Below are positions 25,546 to 32,866 of a stretch of 64,000 nt of DNA, piece after piece. The translations under genes and the position numbers were made by a program. Source of the stretch: Streptomyces populi (GTDB lineage: Bacteria > Actinomycetota > Actinomycetes > Streptomycetales > Streptomycetaceae); NCBI RefSeq assembly GCF_002911015.1, contig NZ_KZ626860.1, positions 1 through 64,000 on the forward strand. The letters run 5' to 3'. Position 1 is the first letter of the stretch. Every line of letters begins with the position of its first letter. Under the pieces are notes generated by a model. That model ran no database searches. It saw nothing but the letters and a program-made list of their open reading frames with translations, and was not told the DNA's origin.

Positions 25546-27045
25546 CTACGCCACGAACGTCCGGGGCCCCTCGCCCCCTCCGCTCGCGCCGGTCTCCACC
25601 AGCCGGGCGGCCGCTGCCAGCCGGGTCGCCGCCTCGTCCGCGACGGCGCCGCCCACGGTGAACGGCAGCCGCACGTACCCCTCGAAGGCGCCGTCCACCC
25701 CGAACCTGGGCCCGGAGGGCACCCGTACGCCCACGCGCTCGCCGACCTCGGCCAGCCGCGACCCGGACAGACCGCCGGTGCGCACCCACAGGGTGAGACC
25801 GCCGCGCGGCACGGAGAACTCCCATCGGGGCAGCTCCCTGCGGACGGCCGCGACGAGGGCGTCACGGTTCTCCCGGGCCTGGTCGCGCCGGACACCGACG
25901 GCCTCCTCCCAGCCCCCCGTGCTGAGCAGCCAGTTCACGGCGAGCTGTTCCAGCACGGGCGTGCCGAGGTCGGCGTAGGCGCGCGCGGCGACCAGGCTGC
26001 GGATGACGTCGGGGGCGGCCCGCACCCAGCCGATCCGCATGCCCGCCCAGAAGGCCTTGCTCGCCGAGCCCACGGTGATCACGGTCGAGCCGGCCGGGTC
26101 GAAGCCGCACACGGGGCGCGGCATCTCCAGCCCCTCGTCCAGGTGCAGCTCGCTCATCGTCTCGTCGACGACGAGGACGGTGCCCGCCGAGCGCGCCGCC
26201 TCCACGAGCCCGCGCCGCTGGTCCTCGTCGGCGAGCGCGCCGGTGGGGTTGTGGAAGTCGGCGACGACGTACGCGAGCCGGGGCGCGGCGTCACGCAGGA
26301 CCTGGCGCCAGCGGTCCATGTCCCAGCCGGCCAGTCCCTCGGCCATCGCGACGGGCACCAGCCGGGCGCCGGCCTCCCGCATGAGCTGGAGGATGTTGGC
26401 GTAGGAGGGGGACTCGACGGCGATGCGCTCACCGCGGCCCGCGAAGAGATGGCAGATCGCGTCGATCGCGCCCATCGCGCCCGTGGTCACCATGATCTGC
26501 TCGGGCATGGTCGGGATGCCGCGTGCCGTGTACCGCTCGGCGAGCATGGCGCGCAGCGCGGGAAGGCCCGCGGGGTAGTCGCCGTGCGTGTGCGCGTACG
26601 GCGGCAGTTCCTCCAGCGCGCCCTGCACGGCCCGGGTCAGCCACGGCTCCGGCGCGGGCAGCGCCGCGCAGCCGAGGTCGATCATCGAACCGAGGGTCTC
26701 GGGCGGCAGCGGTTCCAGACCGCGCGCGGGCAGCGGGTTCCCGGCGGGGACCGCGGTCCAGCTGCCGGCTCCGCGGCGCGACTCCAGGAAGCCCTCCGCC
26801 CGCAGGGCCTCGTAGGCGGCGGCGACGGTCGTACGGCTGACCGACAGGGCGAGGGCCAGCTCCCGTTCGGCGGGCAGCCGCGCGGCGACCGGCACCCGTC
26901 CTTCGAGCACGAGCAACCGCACCCCGTCGGCGAGGGCACGATAGGCGGGCGGGCGCCGGGTCCCCTGCCCGGCGGGCCGCTCCTGCTGGGAGTTGAGGAG
27001 CCGGGCCAGCTGCGCGGCCCCCACCGCTGAAGTCCACTGCGCCAT
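25546..27045 (-). CDS. MocR-type regulator: GntR winged HTH fused to an aminotransferase-like PLP domain (YczR-like)
   Basis: This 499-aa protein has an N-terminal GntR HTH (about 30-100, RLPAERELALALSVSRTTVAAAYEAL). A linker leads to a type I aminotransferase fold. PLP marks are the ADFHNPTG loop, the DETMSEL strand and the Lys of GSASKAFWAG (about residue 328). The ATG at 27045 fits the family start. It is divergent from a YczE-type membrane protein, and MocR proteins of the YczR group are known for just this arrangement, usually controlling the adjacent yczE. The effector is presumably PLP-linked. Confidence 0.9.
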   Translation of the reverse strand: MAQWTSAVGAAQLARLLNSQQERPAGQGTRRPPAYRALADGVRLLVLEGRVPVAARLPAERELALALSVSRTTVAAAYEALRAEGFLESRRGAGSWTAVPAGNPLPARGLEPLPPETLGSMIDLGCAALPAPEPWLTRAVQGALEELPPYAHTHGDYPAGLPALRAMLAERYTARGIPTMPEQIMVTTGAMGAIDAICHLFAGRGERIAVESPSYANILQLMREAGARLVPVAMAEGLAGWDMDRWRQVLRDAAPRLAYVVADFHNPTGALADEDQRRGLVEAARSAGTVLVVDETMSELHLDEGLEMPRPVCGFDPAGSTVITVGSASKAFWAGMRIGWVRAAPDVIRSLVAARAYADLGTPVLEQLAVNWLLSTGGWEEAVGVRRDQARENRDALVAAVRRELPRWEFSVPRGGLTLWVRTGGLSGSRLAEVGERVGVRVPSGPRFGVDGAFEGYVRLPFTVGGAVADEAATRLAAAARLVETGASGGGEGPRTFVA

Positions 27046-27144
27046 GATTCCAGTCCACCTTCCCCGAATTGGCCATGGTTGAAGCCAGTTCCCAAGCCAC
27101 AGAGTGTCATGCGCCAGGCCACTACCACCACTGGGGGGCATCAC
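27046..27144. promoter_or_regulatory. Divergent MocR-yczE control region with direct repeats
   Basis: This 99-bp spacer contains the direct repeat AAGCCA at 27082-27087 and 27094-27099 (12-bp period). A reverse-oriented TTGGCC (27069-27074) lies next to it. MocR regulators typically bind repeats of this sort in divergent spacers. No clear -35/-10 pair was found. Confidence 0.45.
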
Positions 27145-27831
27145 GTGTCCACACGCTCCGACTCCGCACCCGCCGGGGCTCCCGGTCCCGGGCGGCTCCC
27201 CAGCCGTCTCGTCCAGCTCTACGCCGGCCTCGCCCTGTACGGCGCGAGCTCGGCGCTCCTCGTGGAGGCGGGTCTCGGGCTGGAGCCGTGGAACGTGCTG
27301 CACCAGGGTCTCGCCGAGCTGACCGGCCTGACGATCGGCGTGGTGTCGATCGTCGTGGGCGCGGCGGTGCTGCTCCTGTGGATCCCGCTGCGCCAGCGGC
27401 CGGGCCTCGGCACCGTCTCGAACGTCTTCGTGGTCGGCCTCGCCATGGACGGCACGCTCGCGCTGGTGCCGGACGTCCGCTCCCTGGCCCTGCGGATCCC
27501 GCTCCTGGTGGCGGGCGTCGTGCTGAACGGCGTGGCCACGGGCCTCTACATCTCCGCCCGCTTCGGCCCGGGTCCCCGCGACGGTCTGATGACGGGACTG
27601 AACCGGCGTACGGGCCGCTCGGTCCGTCTGGTGCGCACGGTCCTCGAGGTGGCCGTCGTCGCGACCGGCTTCGCGCTCGGCGGCACGGTCGGCGTCGGCA
27701 CGGTGCTCTACGCCGTGGCCATCGGCCCCCTGGCCCAGCTCTTCCTGCGGGTGTTCGCCGCCCGGCCGGCACCGGTCGTCAGCGCCGTTGTCGCCCCGGG
27801 TCAACCCGAGCGCGCCATACTGCCCGGGTGA
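27145..27831 (+). CDS. YczE/YitT-type membrane protein
   Basis: This 228-aa protein has five or six membrane helices. Features of the YczE family are GLEPWNVLHQGLAELTGLTIG after helix 1, VLNGVATGLYISARFGPGPRDGLM, and TGRSVRLVRTVLEV. I start at the GTG at 27145, preceded by GGGGGG at 6-11 nt; in-frame ATGs at 27079 and 27109 lack such a site. It ends with a 4-nt overlap into the GDPD gene. The transported substrate of YczE proteins is not established. The divergent MocR gene is its likely regulator. Confidence 0.85.
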   Translation: MSTRSDSAPAGAPGPGRLPSRLVQLYAGLALYGASSALLVEAGLGLEPWNVLHQGLAELTGLTIGVVSIVVGAAVLLLWIPLRQRPGLGTVSNVFVVGLAMDGTLALVPDVRSLALRIPLLVAGVVLNGVATGLYISARFGPGPRDGLMTGLNRRTGRSVRLVRTVLEVAVVATGFALGGTVGVGTVLYAVAIGPLAQLFLRVFAARPAPVVSAVVAPGQPERAILPG

Positions 27832-28595
27832 GCACCCGCACCCTTCACCCCTACCTCGACCATCCCGGCCCGATCCCCTTCGCGCATCGCGGCGGGTCCG
27901 CGGACGGCCTGGAGAACACCCTGGCGCAGTTCCGTCGGGCGGTGGACGCCGGATACCGCTACATCGAGACCGACGTGCACGCCACGGCGGACGGCAGGCT
28001 GGTCGCCTTCCACGACACGACCCTCGACCGGGTGACCGACGGCGCGGGCAGGATCGCCGACCTCCCCTGGGACGACGTGCGCCAGGCGCGCGTGGCGGGC
28101 AAGGAGCCGGTCCCCCTCTTCGAGGAACTGCTCGAGGAGTTCCCCGAGACGCGCTGGAACATCGACGTCAAGGCGGAACCCGCGCTCCTGCCGCTGCTCG
28201 ACCTGATCGGCCGCACCGACGCCTGGGACCGGATCTGCGTCGGCTCGTTCTCCGAGGCCCGCGTGACCCGCGCCCAGCACCTGGCCGGACCGCGCCTCGC
28301 GACCTCGTTCGGCACCCGGGGGGTGCTCAACCTGCGGCTGCGCTCCTGGGGCGTGCCGGCCGCGGTGCGCCGCTCCGCGATCGCGGCCCAGGTTCCCGAG
28401 ACGCAGTCGGGGGTGCCGGTGGTCGACCGCCGGTTCGTGCGGGCCGCCCACGCGCGCGGGCTCCAGGTGCACGTGTGGACCGTAAACGAATCGGAACGCA
28501 TGCACCGGCTGCTGGACCTGGGGGTCGATGGCATCATGACCGATCACATCGACACACTGCGCAAGGTCCTGGAAGACCGGGGCACCTGGTTCTGA
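27828..28595 (+). CDS. Glycerophosphodiester phosphodiesterase
   Basis: This 255-aa TIM-barrel enzyme has HRGG (about residue 19) with ENTL nearby and ETDVHATADGRLVAFHD, which holds the metal-binding and catalytic residues. KAEP follows, and HVWTVNE lies near the end, as in the GDPD family. There is no signal peptide, so it acts in the cytoplasm on glycerophosphodiesters from lipid turnover. The GTG start at 27828 overlaps yczE by 4 nt. Confidence 0.94.
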   Translation: MSTRTLHPYLDHPGPIPFAHRGGSADGLENTLAQFRRAVDAGYRYIETDVHATADGRLVAFHDTTLDRVTDGAGRIADLPWDDVRQARVAGKEPVPLFEELLEEFPETRWNIDVKAEPALLPLLDLIGRTDAWDRICVGSFSEARVTRAQHLAGPRLATSFGTRGVLNLRLRSWGVPAAVRRSAIAAQVPETQSGVPVVDRRFVRAAHARGLQVHVWTVNESERMHRLLDLGVDGIMTDHIDTLRKVLEDRGTWF

Positions 28596-28636
28596 GCCTC
28601 CTCGCGCGGTCCGTTCACGGGGAAGCGAGGGCACGG

Positions 28637-29992
28637 GTGAGCACCGACACCGTGCGGGCGGGGGCGGCCGACGAGGCCGCGGAGCGCCGGCGAGAACAGC
28701 GCGGCTGGTACTTCTACGACTGGGCCTGCTCCGTCTACTCGACGAGCGTGCTCACCGTGTTCCTCGGCCCCTACCTGACGGCGGTGGCCAAGCACGCGGC
28801 GGACGCGGACGGGTTCGTCCACCCGCTCGGGATACCGGTCCGCGCCGGTTCCTTCTTCGCGTACGCGGTCTCCGCCTCGGTCATCCTGTCGATCGTCGTG
28901 ATGCCGATGGCGGGCGCCGCCGCCGACCGCACGGGCCGCAAGAAGCCGCTGCTCGCGGCGGCCGCCTATCTGGGCGCAGCAGCCACCACGGGCATGTTCT
29001 TCCTGGACGGCGACCGCTACCTGCTGGGCGGGCTGCTGCTGATCGTCGCGAACGCCTCGCTGGCCGTGTCGATGGTCCTGTACAACTCCTACCTCCCGCA
29101 GATCGCCCCGCCCGAGGAACGCGACGCCGTCTCCTCCCGGGGCTGGGCCTTCGGCTACGCGGCCGGATCGGTGGTCCTGGTGGCCAACCTGGTCCTGTTC
29201 ACGGCCCATGACAGTTTCGGCGTCTCCGAGTCGACGGCGGTGCGCATCTGTCTGTCCTCGGCGGGTGTCTGGTGGGGCGCCTTCACCCTCGTACCGCTGA
29301 AGCGGCTGCGTGACCGCCGGGCGCCGTCCGACTCCCCCGGACGGCCGTCCGCGCACGGATGGCGGCAGCTGGCCGCCACGGTGCGCGACATGCGCCGCCA
29401 GCCCCTCACGCTGTCCTTCCTGCTCGCCTACCTCATCTACAACGACGGCATCCAGACGGTCATCTCGCAGGCCTCGGTCTACGGCTCCGAGGAACTGGGG
29501 CTCAGCCAGTCGACCCTGATCACGGCCGTACTCCTGGTGCAGGTGCTCGCGGTCGCGGGCGCACTGGGCATGGGCCGACTGGCCCGCGCGTACGGCGCCA
29601 AACGCACCATTCTCGGATCGCTCGTCGCCTGGACGCTCACCCTCGCCGCCGGGTACTTCCTGCCCGCGGGCGCGCCCGTGTGGTTCTTCGTCCTCGCGTC
29701 CGGCATCGGTCTGGTCCTGGGCGGCAGCCAGGCGCTCTCGCGCTCCCTGTTCTCGCACCTCGTGCCGAGCGGCAAGGAGGCCGAGTACTTCTCGGCGTAC
29801 GAGATGAGCGACCGCGGGATGAGCTGGCTCGGCCCGCTGCTGTTCGGGTTGACCTACCAGCTGACGGGAAGTTACAGGGACGCGATCGTCTCGCTCGTGG
29901 CCTTCTTCGTCATCGGCTTCGTCCTGCTCGCCCGGGTCCCGGTGCGCCAGGCGGTGCGGGACGCGGGCAATCCCGTACCCGAGAGGATTTAG
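28637..29992 (+). CDS. UMF1/Atg22-type MFS transporter
   Basis: This 451-aa protein has 12 membrane segments and the family opening RGWYFYDWACSVYSTSV. It also shows AAADRTGRKKPLL after helix 2, YNSYLPQIAPPEERDAVSSRGWAFGY split over helices 4-5, and the C-terminal AEYFSAYEMSDRGMSWLGP. The GTG at 28637 has GAGGG upstream. It follows the GDPD gene by 41 nt. Substrate unknown; some relatives move amino acids or drugs. Confidence 0.9.
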   Translation: MSTDTVRAGAADEAAERRREQRGWYFYDWACSVYSTSVLTVFLGPYLTAVAKHAADADGFVHPLGIPVRAGSFFAYAVSASVILSIVVMPMAGAAADRTGRKKPLLAAAAYLGAAATTGMFFLDGDRYLLGGLLLIVANASLAVSMVLYNSYLPQIAPPEERDAVSSRGWAFGYAAGSVVLVANLVLFTAHDSFGVSESTAVRICLSSAGVWWGAFTLVPLKRLRDRRAPSDSPGRPSAHGWRQLAATVRDMRRQPLTLSFLLAYLIYNDGIQTVISQASVYGSEELGLSQSTLITAVLLVQVLAVAGALGMGRLARAYGAKRTILGSLVAWTLTLAAGYFLPAGAPVWFFVLASGIGLVLGGSQALSRSLFSHLVPSGKEAEYFSAYEMSDRGMSWLGPLLFGLTYQLTGSYRDAIVSLVAFFVIGFVLLARVPVRQAVRDAGNPVPERI

Positions 29993-30078
29993 CGTCCGGG
30001 GCCAAAGAGCGGTAGTGTACGCGTTTGGCCTGCCTGGCGTACCGTTACTGCGCGTCAATGATACTGAAGCGTTGGGTG

Positions 30079-30096
30079 ACATCTGATGCCAGATGT
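30079..30096. promoter_or_regulatory. Palindrome upstream of rbpA
   Basis: ACATCTG-ATGC-CAGATGT is a perfect 7-bp inverted repeat about 65 nt upstream of the sigma-R -35 element of rbpA. It may be an operator, or a weak terminator for the MFS gene 86 nt before it. Confidence 0.5.
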
Positions 30097-30160
30097 GACA
30101 AACCGGGCGACGGTGGGTACAACAAGGGGCGGCTACGACGGCGACGCATGACCCATCAAC

Positions 30161-30187
30161 GGGAATCTTTACCGCCGACCGGACGTT
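30161..30187 (+). promoter_or_regulatory. Sigma-R-type promoter of rbpA
   Basis: GGGAAT (30161-30166) and GTT (30185-30187) are separated by exactly 18 nt, matching the sigma-R consensus GGAAT-N18/19-GTT. The transcript would start near 30195, about 55 nt before the ATG. In S. coelicolor rbpA is a known member of the thiol-stress regulon controlled by sigma-R and its anti-sigma RsrA. Confidence 0.88.
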
Positions 30188-30248
30188 GACCGGATGACGA
30201 CGACAGCGACACCTGTCCTGTGGGCGACAAGCCCGGGAGGCACGATTC

Positions 30249-30623
30249 ATGAGTGAGCGAGCTCTTCGCGGCACGCGCCTCGTGGTGACCAGCTACGAGA
30301 CGGACCGCGGCATCGACCTGGCCCCGCGCCAGGCCGTGGAGTACGCATGCGAGAAGGGGCACCGCTTTGAGATGCCCTTCTCGGTCGAGGCGGAGATCCC
30401 GCCGGAGTGGGAGTGCAAGGTCTGCGGGGCGCAGGCACTCCTGGTGGACGGCGACGGCCCTGAGGAAAAGAAGGCCAAGCCCGCGCGTACACATTGGGAC
30501 ATGCTGATGGAGCGGCGCACCCGAGAGGAGCTCGAAGAGGTCCTCGAGGAGCGCCTGGCCGTCCTGCGCTCCGGCGCGATGAACATCGCGGTGCATCCGC
30601 GGGACAGCCGCAAGTCCGCCTGA
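30249..30623 (+). CDS. rbpA: RNA polymerase-binding protein RbpA
   Basis: This 124-aa actinobacterial transcription factor binds group 1/2 sigma factors and RNA polymerase and stabilises the open promoter complex. The zinc-type residues C34, H38, C56 and C59 are all present in the core domain. A basic linker (about 74-88, KAKPARTHWDMLMERR) and the sigma-interaction helices (REELEEVLEERLAVLRS) follow. Length and all regions match S. coelicolor RbpA. It stands alone between a sigma-R promoter and a strong hairpin terminator. Confidence 0.98.
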   Translation: MSERALRGTRLVVTSYETDRGIDLAPRQAVEYACEKGHRFEMPFSVEAEIPPEWECKVCGAQALLVDGDGPEEKKAKPARTHWDMLMERRTREELEEVLEERLAVLRSGAMNIAVHPRDSRKSA

Positions 30624-30657
30624 CCTCTTCGAGGGTCGAGCGGCATACACCGCACGC

Positions 30658-30702
30658 CGAGACCGCGGGCACCGTACTCCAGGTACGGGTCCCGCGGTCT
30701 CG
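30658..30702. terminator. Strong hairpin between rbpA and fxsA
   Basis: A 12-bp stem (30658-30669 with 30691-30702) continues past a 2-nt mismatch into a 6-bp stem (CCGTAC/GTACGG) with a 5-nt loop. It lies 35 nt after rbpA and serves the convergent fxsA as well. Confidence 0.85.
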
Positions 30703-30792
30703 TGCGTTGCGGTGACGACGGTCCGGTTCCGGCGGGCGCGGTTCCGGCGGGCGCCGGGCCGTGACGCGGCCCGGCTCCCGCCGGAGTGGTGG

Positions 30793-31359
30793 CTAGCGGT
30801 TCAGGGGCGGATAGTGGCCGCCGGGCTCGCTCGGGGTCTCCTCCCTGATGACCTCGCCCTGGACCACCTTGCCGTCGGGGCGGTGGATACGGGCCTGCTG
30901 GAAGGCGTCGCCGACGGAACCGGGGGCGGCCAGCCGCATCCTGCGCTCGAAGGCGCCCTGCGCGTAGCGGCTGACGCCCTTCTGGACCGGCGGGACCAGC
31001 AGGAGCAGGCCGATCACGTCGGAGATCAGGCCCGGGATCATCAGGAGCAGGCCGCCGAGCATCGTCAGGCCGTTGCCCCGGCCGCCGTCGCCGGGGGACG
31101 CCGCACCGCCCTGCGCCTGCTGGAGCGTCTGGCTCAGGTTCCGGAAGGCGCGGCGGCCGGCCCGCTTGATGACCACGGAGCCGAGGACGAACCCGGCGAC
31201 CAGCAGCAGGAACACCGTGAAGCCGCTCGTGGCGTGCGCGACGAGCGTCAGCAGCCAGATCTCCAGCACCAGCCACACCGCGACACCGAGCGGCAGGAAG
31301 GTGCGCGGCCGCGAGCGCCGCGGACGGGAGGGAGCGGGGGTCGGAACGCCTGTCGTCAT
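30793..31359 (-). CDS. fxsA: FxsA family membrane protein
   Basis: This 188-aa protein has three to four membrane helices. The FxsA marks are GFTVFLLLVAGFVLGSVVIKRAG and the GGLLLMIPGLISDVIGLLLLVPP block (about 95-125). A soluble C-terminal tail follows. In E. coli the homologue affects exclusion of phage T7 by F plasmid PifA; the cellular role is otherwise unclear. The ATG at 31359 is the natural start. Confidence 0.93.
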   Translation of the reverse strand: MTTGVPTPAPSRPRRSRPRTFLPLGVAVWLVLEIWLLTLVAHATSGFTVFLLLVAGFVLGSVVIKRAGRRAFRNLSQTLQQAQGGAASPGDGGRGNGLTMLGGLLLMIPGLISDVIGLLLLVPPVQKGVSRYAQGAFERRMRLAAPGSVGDAFQQARIHRPDGKVVQGEVIREETPSEPGGHYPPLNR

Positions 31360-31470
31360 GCTCCCAGTGTGCCTGGGCCCGCCTCTGTTCGGGATAAGCG
31401 GACGCTCAATCCCTGCCGCCGGACCGCCGCCCCCGGCGTGACGGCACCGCTCGCCGGCCCCGGCGGCGGC

Positions 31471-31517
31471 GCGGGCCCGCCGGCCCGTCCTGTCGTCGGG
31501 AGAGCCGGTGGGCCCGC
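31471..31517 (-). terminator. Probable terminator after ppm
   Basis: GCGGGCCC (31471-31478) and GGGCCCGC (31510-31517) can pair, and a further GCCGG/CCGGT inner pairing is possible. It lies 18 nt past the ppm stop on the leftward strand. Confidence 0.5.
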
Positions 31518-31534
31518 GCGGTGCCGGGACGGCG

Positions 31535-32329
31535 TCAGGACTGCTTGCGGCGGCCCGTGATGCGGCCGACGCGCTCGCCCACGCCCCACGTGGTGACGCG
31601 CCACAGCGCCTCGACGATGATGTCGCGGCTCATCTTGGAGTCGCCCAGCTCGCGTTCGACGAAGGTGATCGGGACCTCGACGACGTGGTAGCCGGCCTTC
31701 ACCGCGCGGCGGGCCAGGTCGACCTGGAAGCAGTAGCCCTGGGAGGCGACCTCGCCGAGGCCGAGGCCTTCGAGGGTCTCCCGGCGGAAGGCGCGGTAGC
31801 CGCCGGTCACGTCCCGGATCGGCACGTCGAGCAGGACACGGGAGTAGAGACTGCCGCCGCGCGAGATGAACTCACGGGACTTGGGCCAGTTCACCACGCG
31901 GCCGCCCGGCACCCAACGCGAGCCGAGCACCAGGTCGGCGCCCTTGAGCGCGGTCAACAGGCGGGGAAGTTCCTCCGGCTGGTGCGAGCCGTCGGCGTCC
32001 ATCTCGATGAGGACGCCGTAACCGTGCTCCAGGCCCCAGCGGAACCCGGCGAGGTAGGCGGCACCGAGCCCTTCCTTGCCCTTGCGGTGGAGGACCTGGA
32101 CGTTCTCGTCGTCGGCCGCCAGCTCGTCGGCCAGCTTGCCCGTGCCGTCGGGGCTGTTGTCGTCCGCCACCAGAACGTGCGCCTCGGGCACGGCGGATCG
32201 CACCCGGCCGACGATCTTCTTGATGTTCTCCGCCTCGTTGTAGGTCGGAATGATCACCAAGGCCGTGCCGAGCGGGCCGAACCGCCTCCCCTGGGCTTCC
32301 GCCGCGAGGGTCCCGTCGCCGTCGTTCAC
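31535..32329 (-). CDS. ppm: Polyprenol monophosphomannose synthase (GT2)
   Basis: This 264-aa enzyme transfers mannose from GDP-mannose to polyprenyl phosphate on the inner face of the membrane. The lipid-linked mannose then feeds protein O-mannosylation. Family motifs are VIIPTYNEAENI, DDNSPDGTG, EMDADGSHQPEEL (metal site) and GSRWVPGG. There is no added N-acyltransferase domain, unlike the fused mycobacterial Ppm1. The GTG at 32329 with AGGGG upstream is chosen; the frame opens further to 32596 but that leader is Arg/Pro-rich and unnatural. In S. coelicolor this gene is needed for phage phiC31 infection and affects antibiotic sensitivity. Confidence 0.95.
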   Translation of the reverse strand: MNDGDGTLAAEAQGRRFGPLGTALVIIPTYNEAENIKKIVGRVRSAVPEAHVLVADDNSPDGTGKLADELAADDENVQVLHRKGKEGLGAAYLAGFRWGLEHGYGVLIEMDADGSHQPEELPRLLTALKGADLVLGSRWVPGGRVVNWPKSREFISRGGSLYSRVLLDVPIRDVTGGYRAFRRETLEGLGLGEVASQGYCFQVDLARRAVKAGYHVVEVPITFVERELGDSKMSRDIIVEALWRVTTWGVGERVGRITGRRKQS

Positions 32330-32826
32330 TGCTGCCCCTTCGTATCCGTACGCAGAGGTCCACCATAGTGCGCCCAGCCTGCGCTGTTGCGTCGCAGCAT
32401 GCCTACGGGGGTGTCGATTCACCAAGAGGCGGGTAAGACGGACACTCCGTGGCGGGAAACGCGTCCTGCGGATCGGGGCCCGGCGCCCTTCGGGCCGGCC
32501 CGGGACCCGCTGGCTGCGGGTCGACCGAAAGCCGTTGTCTACTGGACGTCCGGGCCCCACCCGGGTCGCACCTGCCGACGTGTCGGAACGTTCCATCTCC
32601 TCGCGGCGCCCGCGCTGGGCCTGGCTCCCGGCGGCGGTGCACCGGTGCGGCGCACCACCCCTGACCCAGCGGCGCCGCGAGGCCGTGCGGAAGTTCCCCG
32701 GCCGGCCGTCCGGTGGTGGACCCGGCCGAACCTACCCGCCCCCTGCGGTCGGCTGTCAACACTGGCTTGATCTGCACCTTTCCGGCAAAGCGCAGGTCAG
32801 CGCCGAGGACACGCAGGTCGAACGAC
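32330..32826. other. Non-coding region upstream of ppm
   Basis: About 500 nt. The ppm promoter should lie near 32340-32390, where TATGGT on the minus strand is a -10-like box with no good -35. Open frames over the rest have Arg/Pro/Gly-rich products without natural features, so I call no gene. Confidence 0.4.
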
Positions 32827-32860
32827 GGGGTGCCGGGCCCTGACCCGTCCCTGGCACCCC
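32827..32860 (-). terminator. Terminator hairpin after the amidohydrolase gene
   Basis: 32827-32837 pairs with 32849-32860 (11 bp with one bulged T, loop 11 nt). It starts 7 nt beyond the amidohydrolase stop. Confidence 0.7.
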
Positions 32861-32866
32861 GGGACA

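Noticed and set aside
28544-30274. 576-codon frame on the minus strand
   Set aside because: Antisense to the UMF1-type transporter; the product is His/Arg/Gln-rich without domains.
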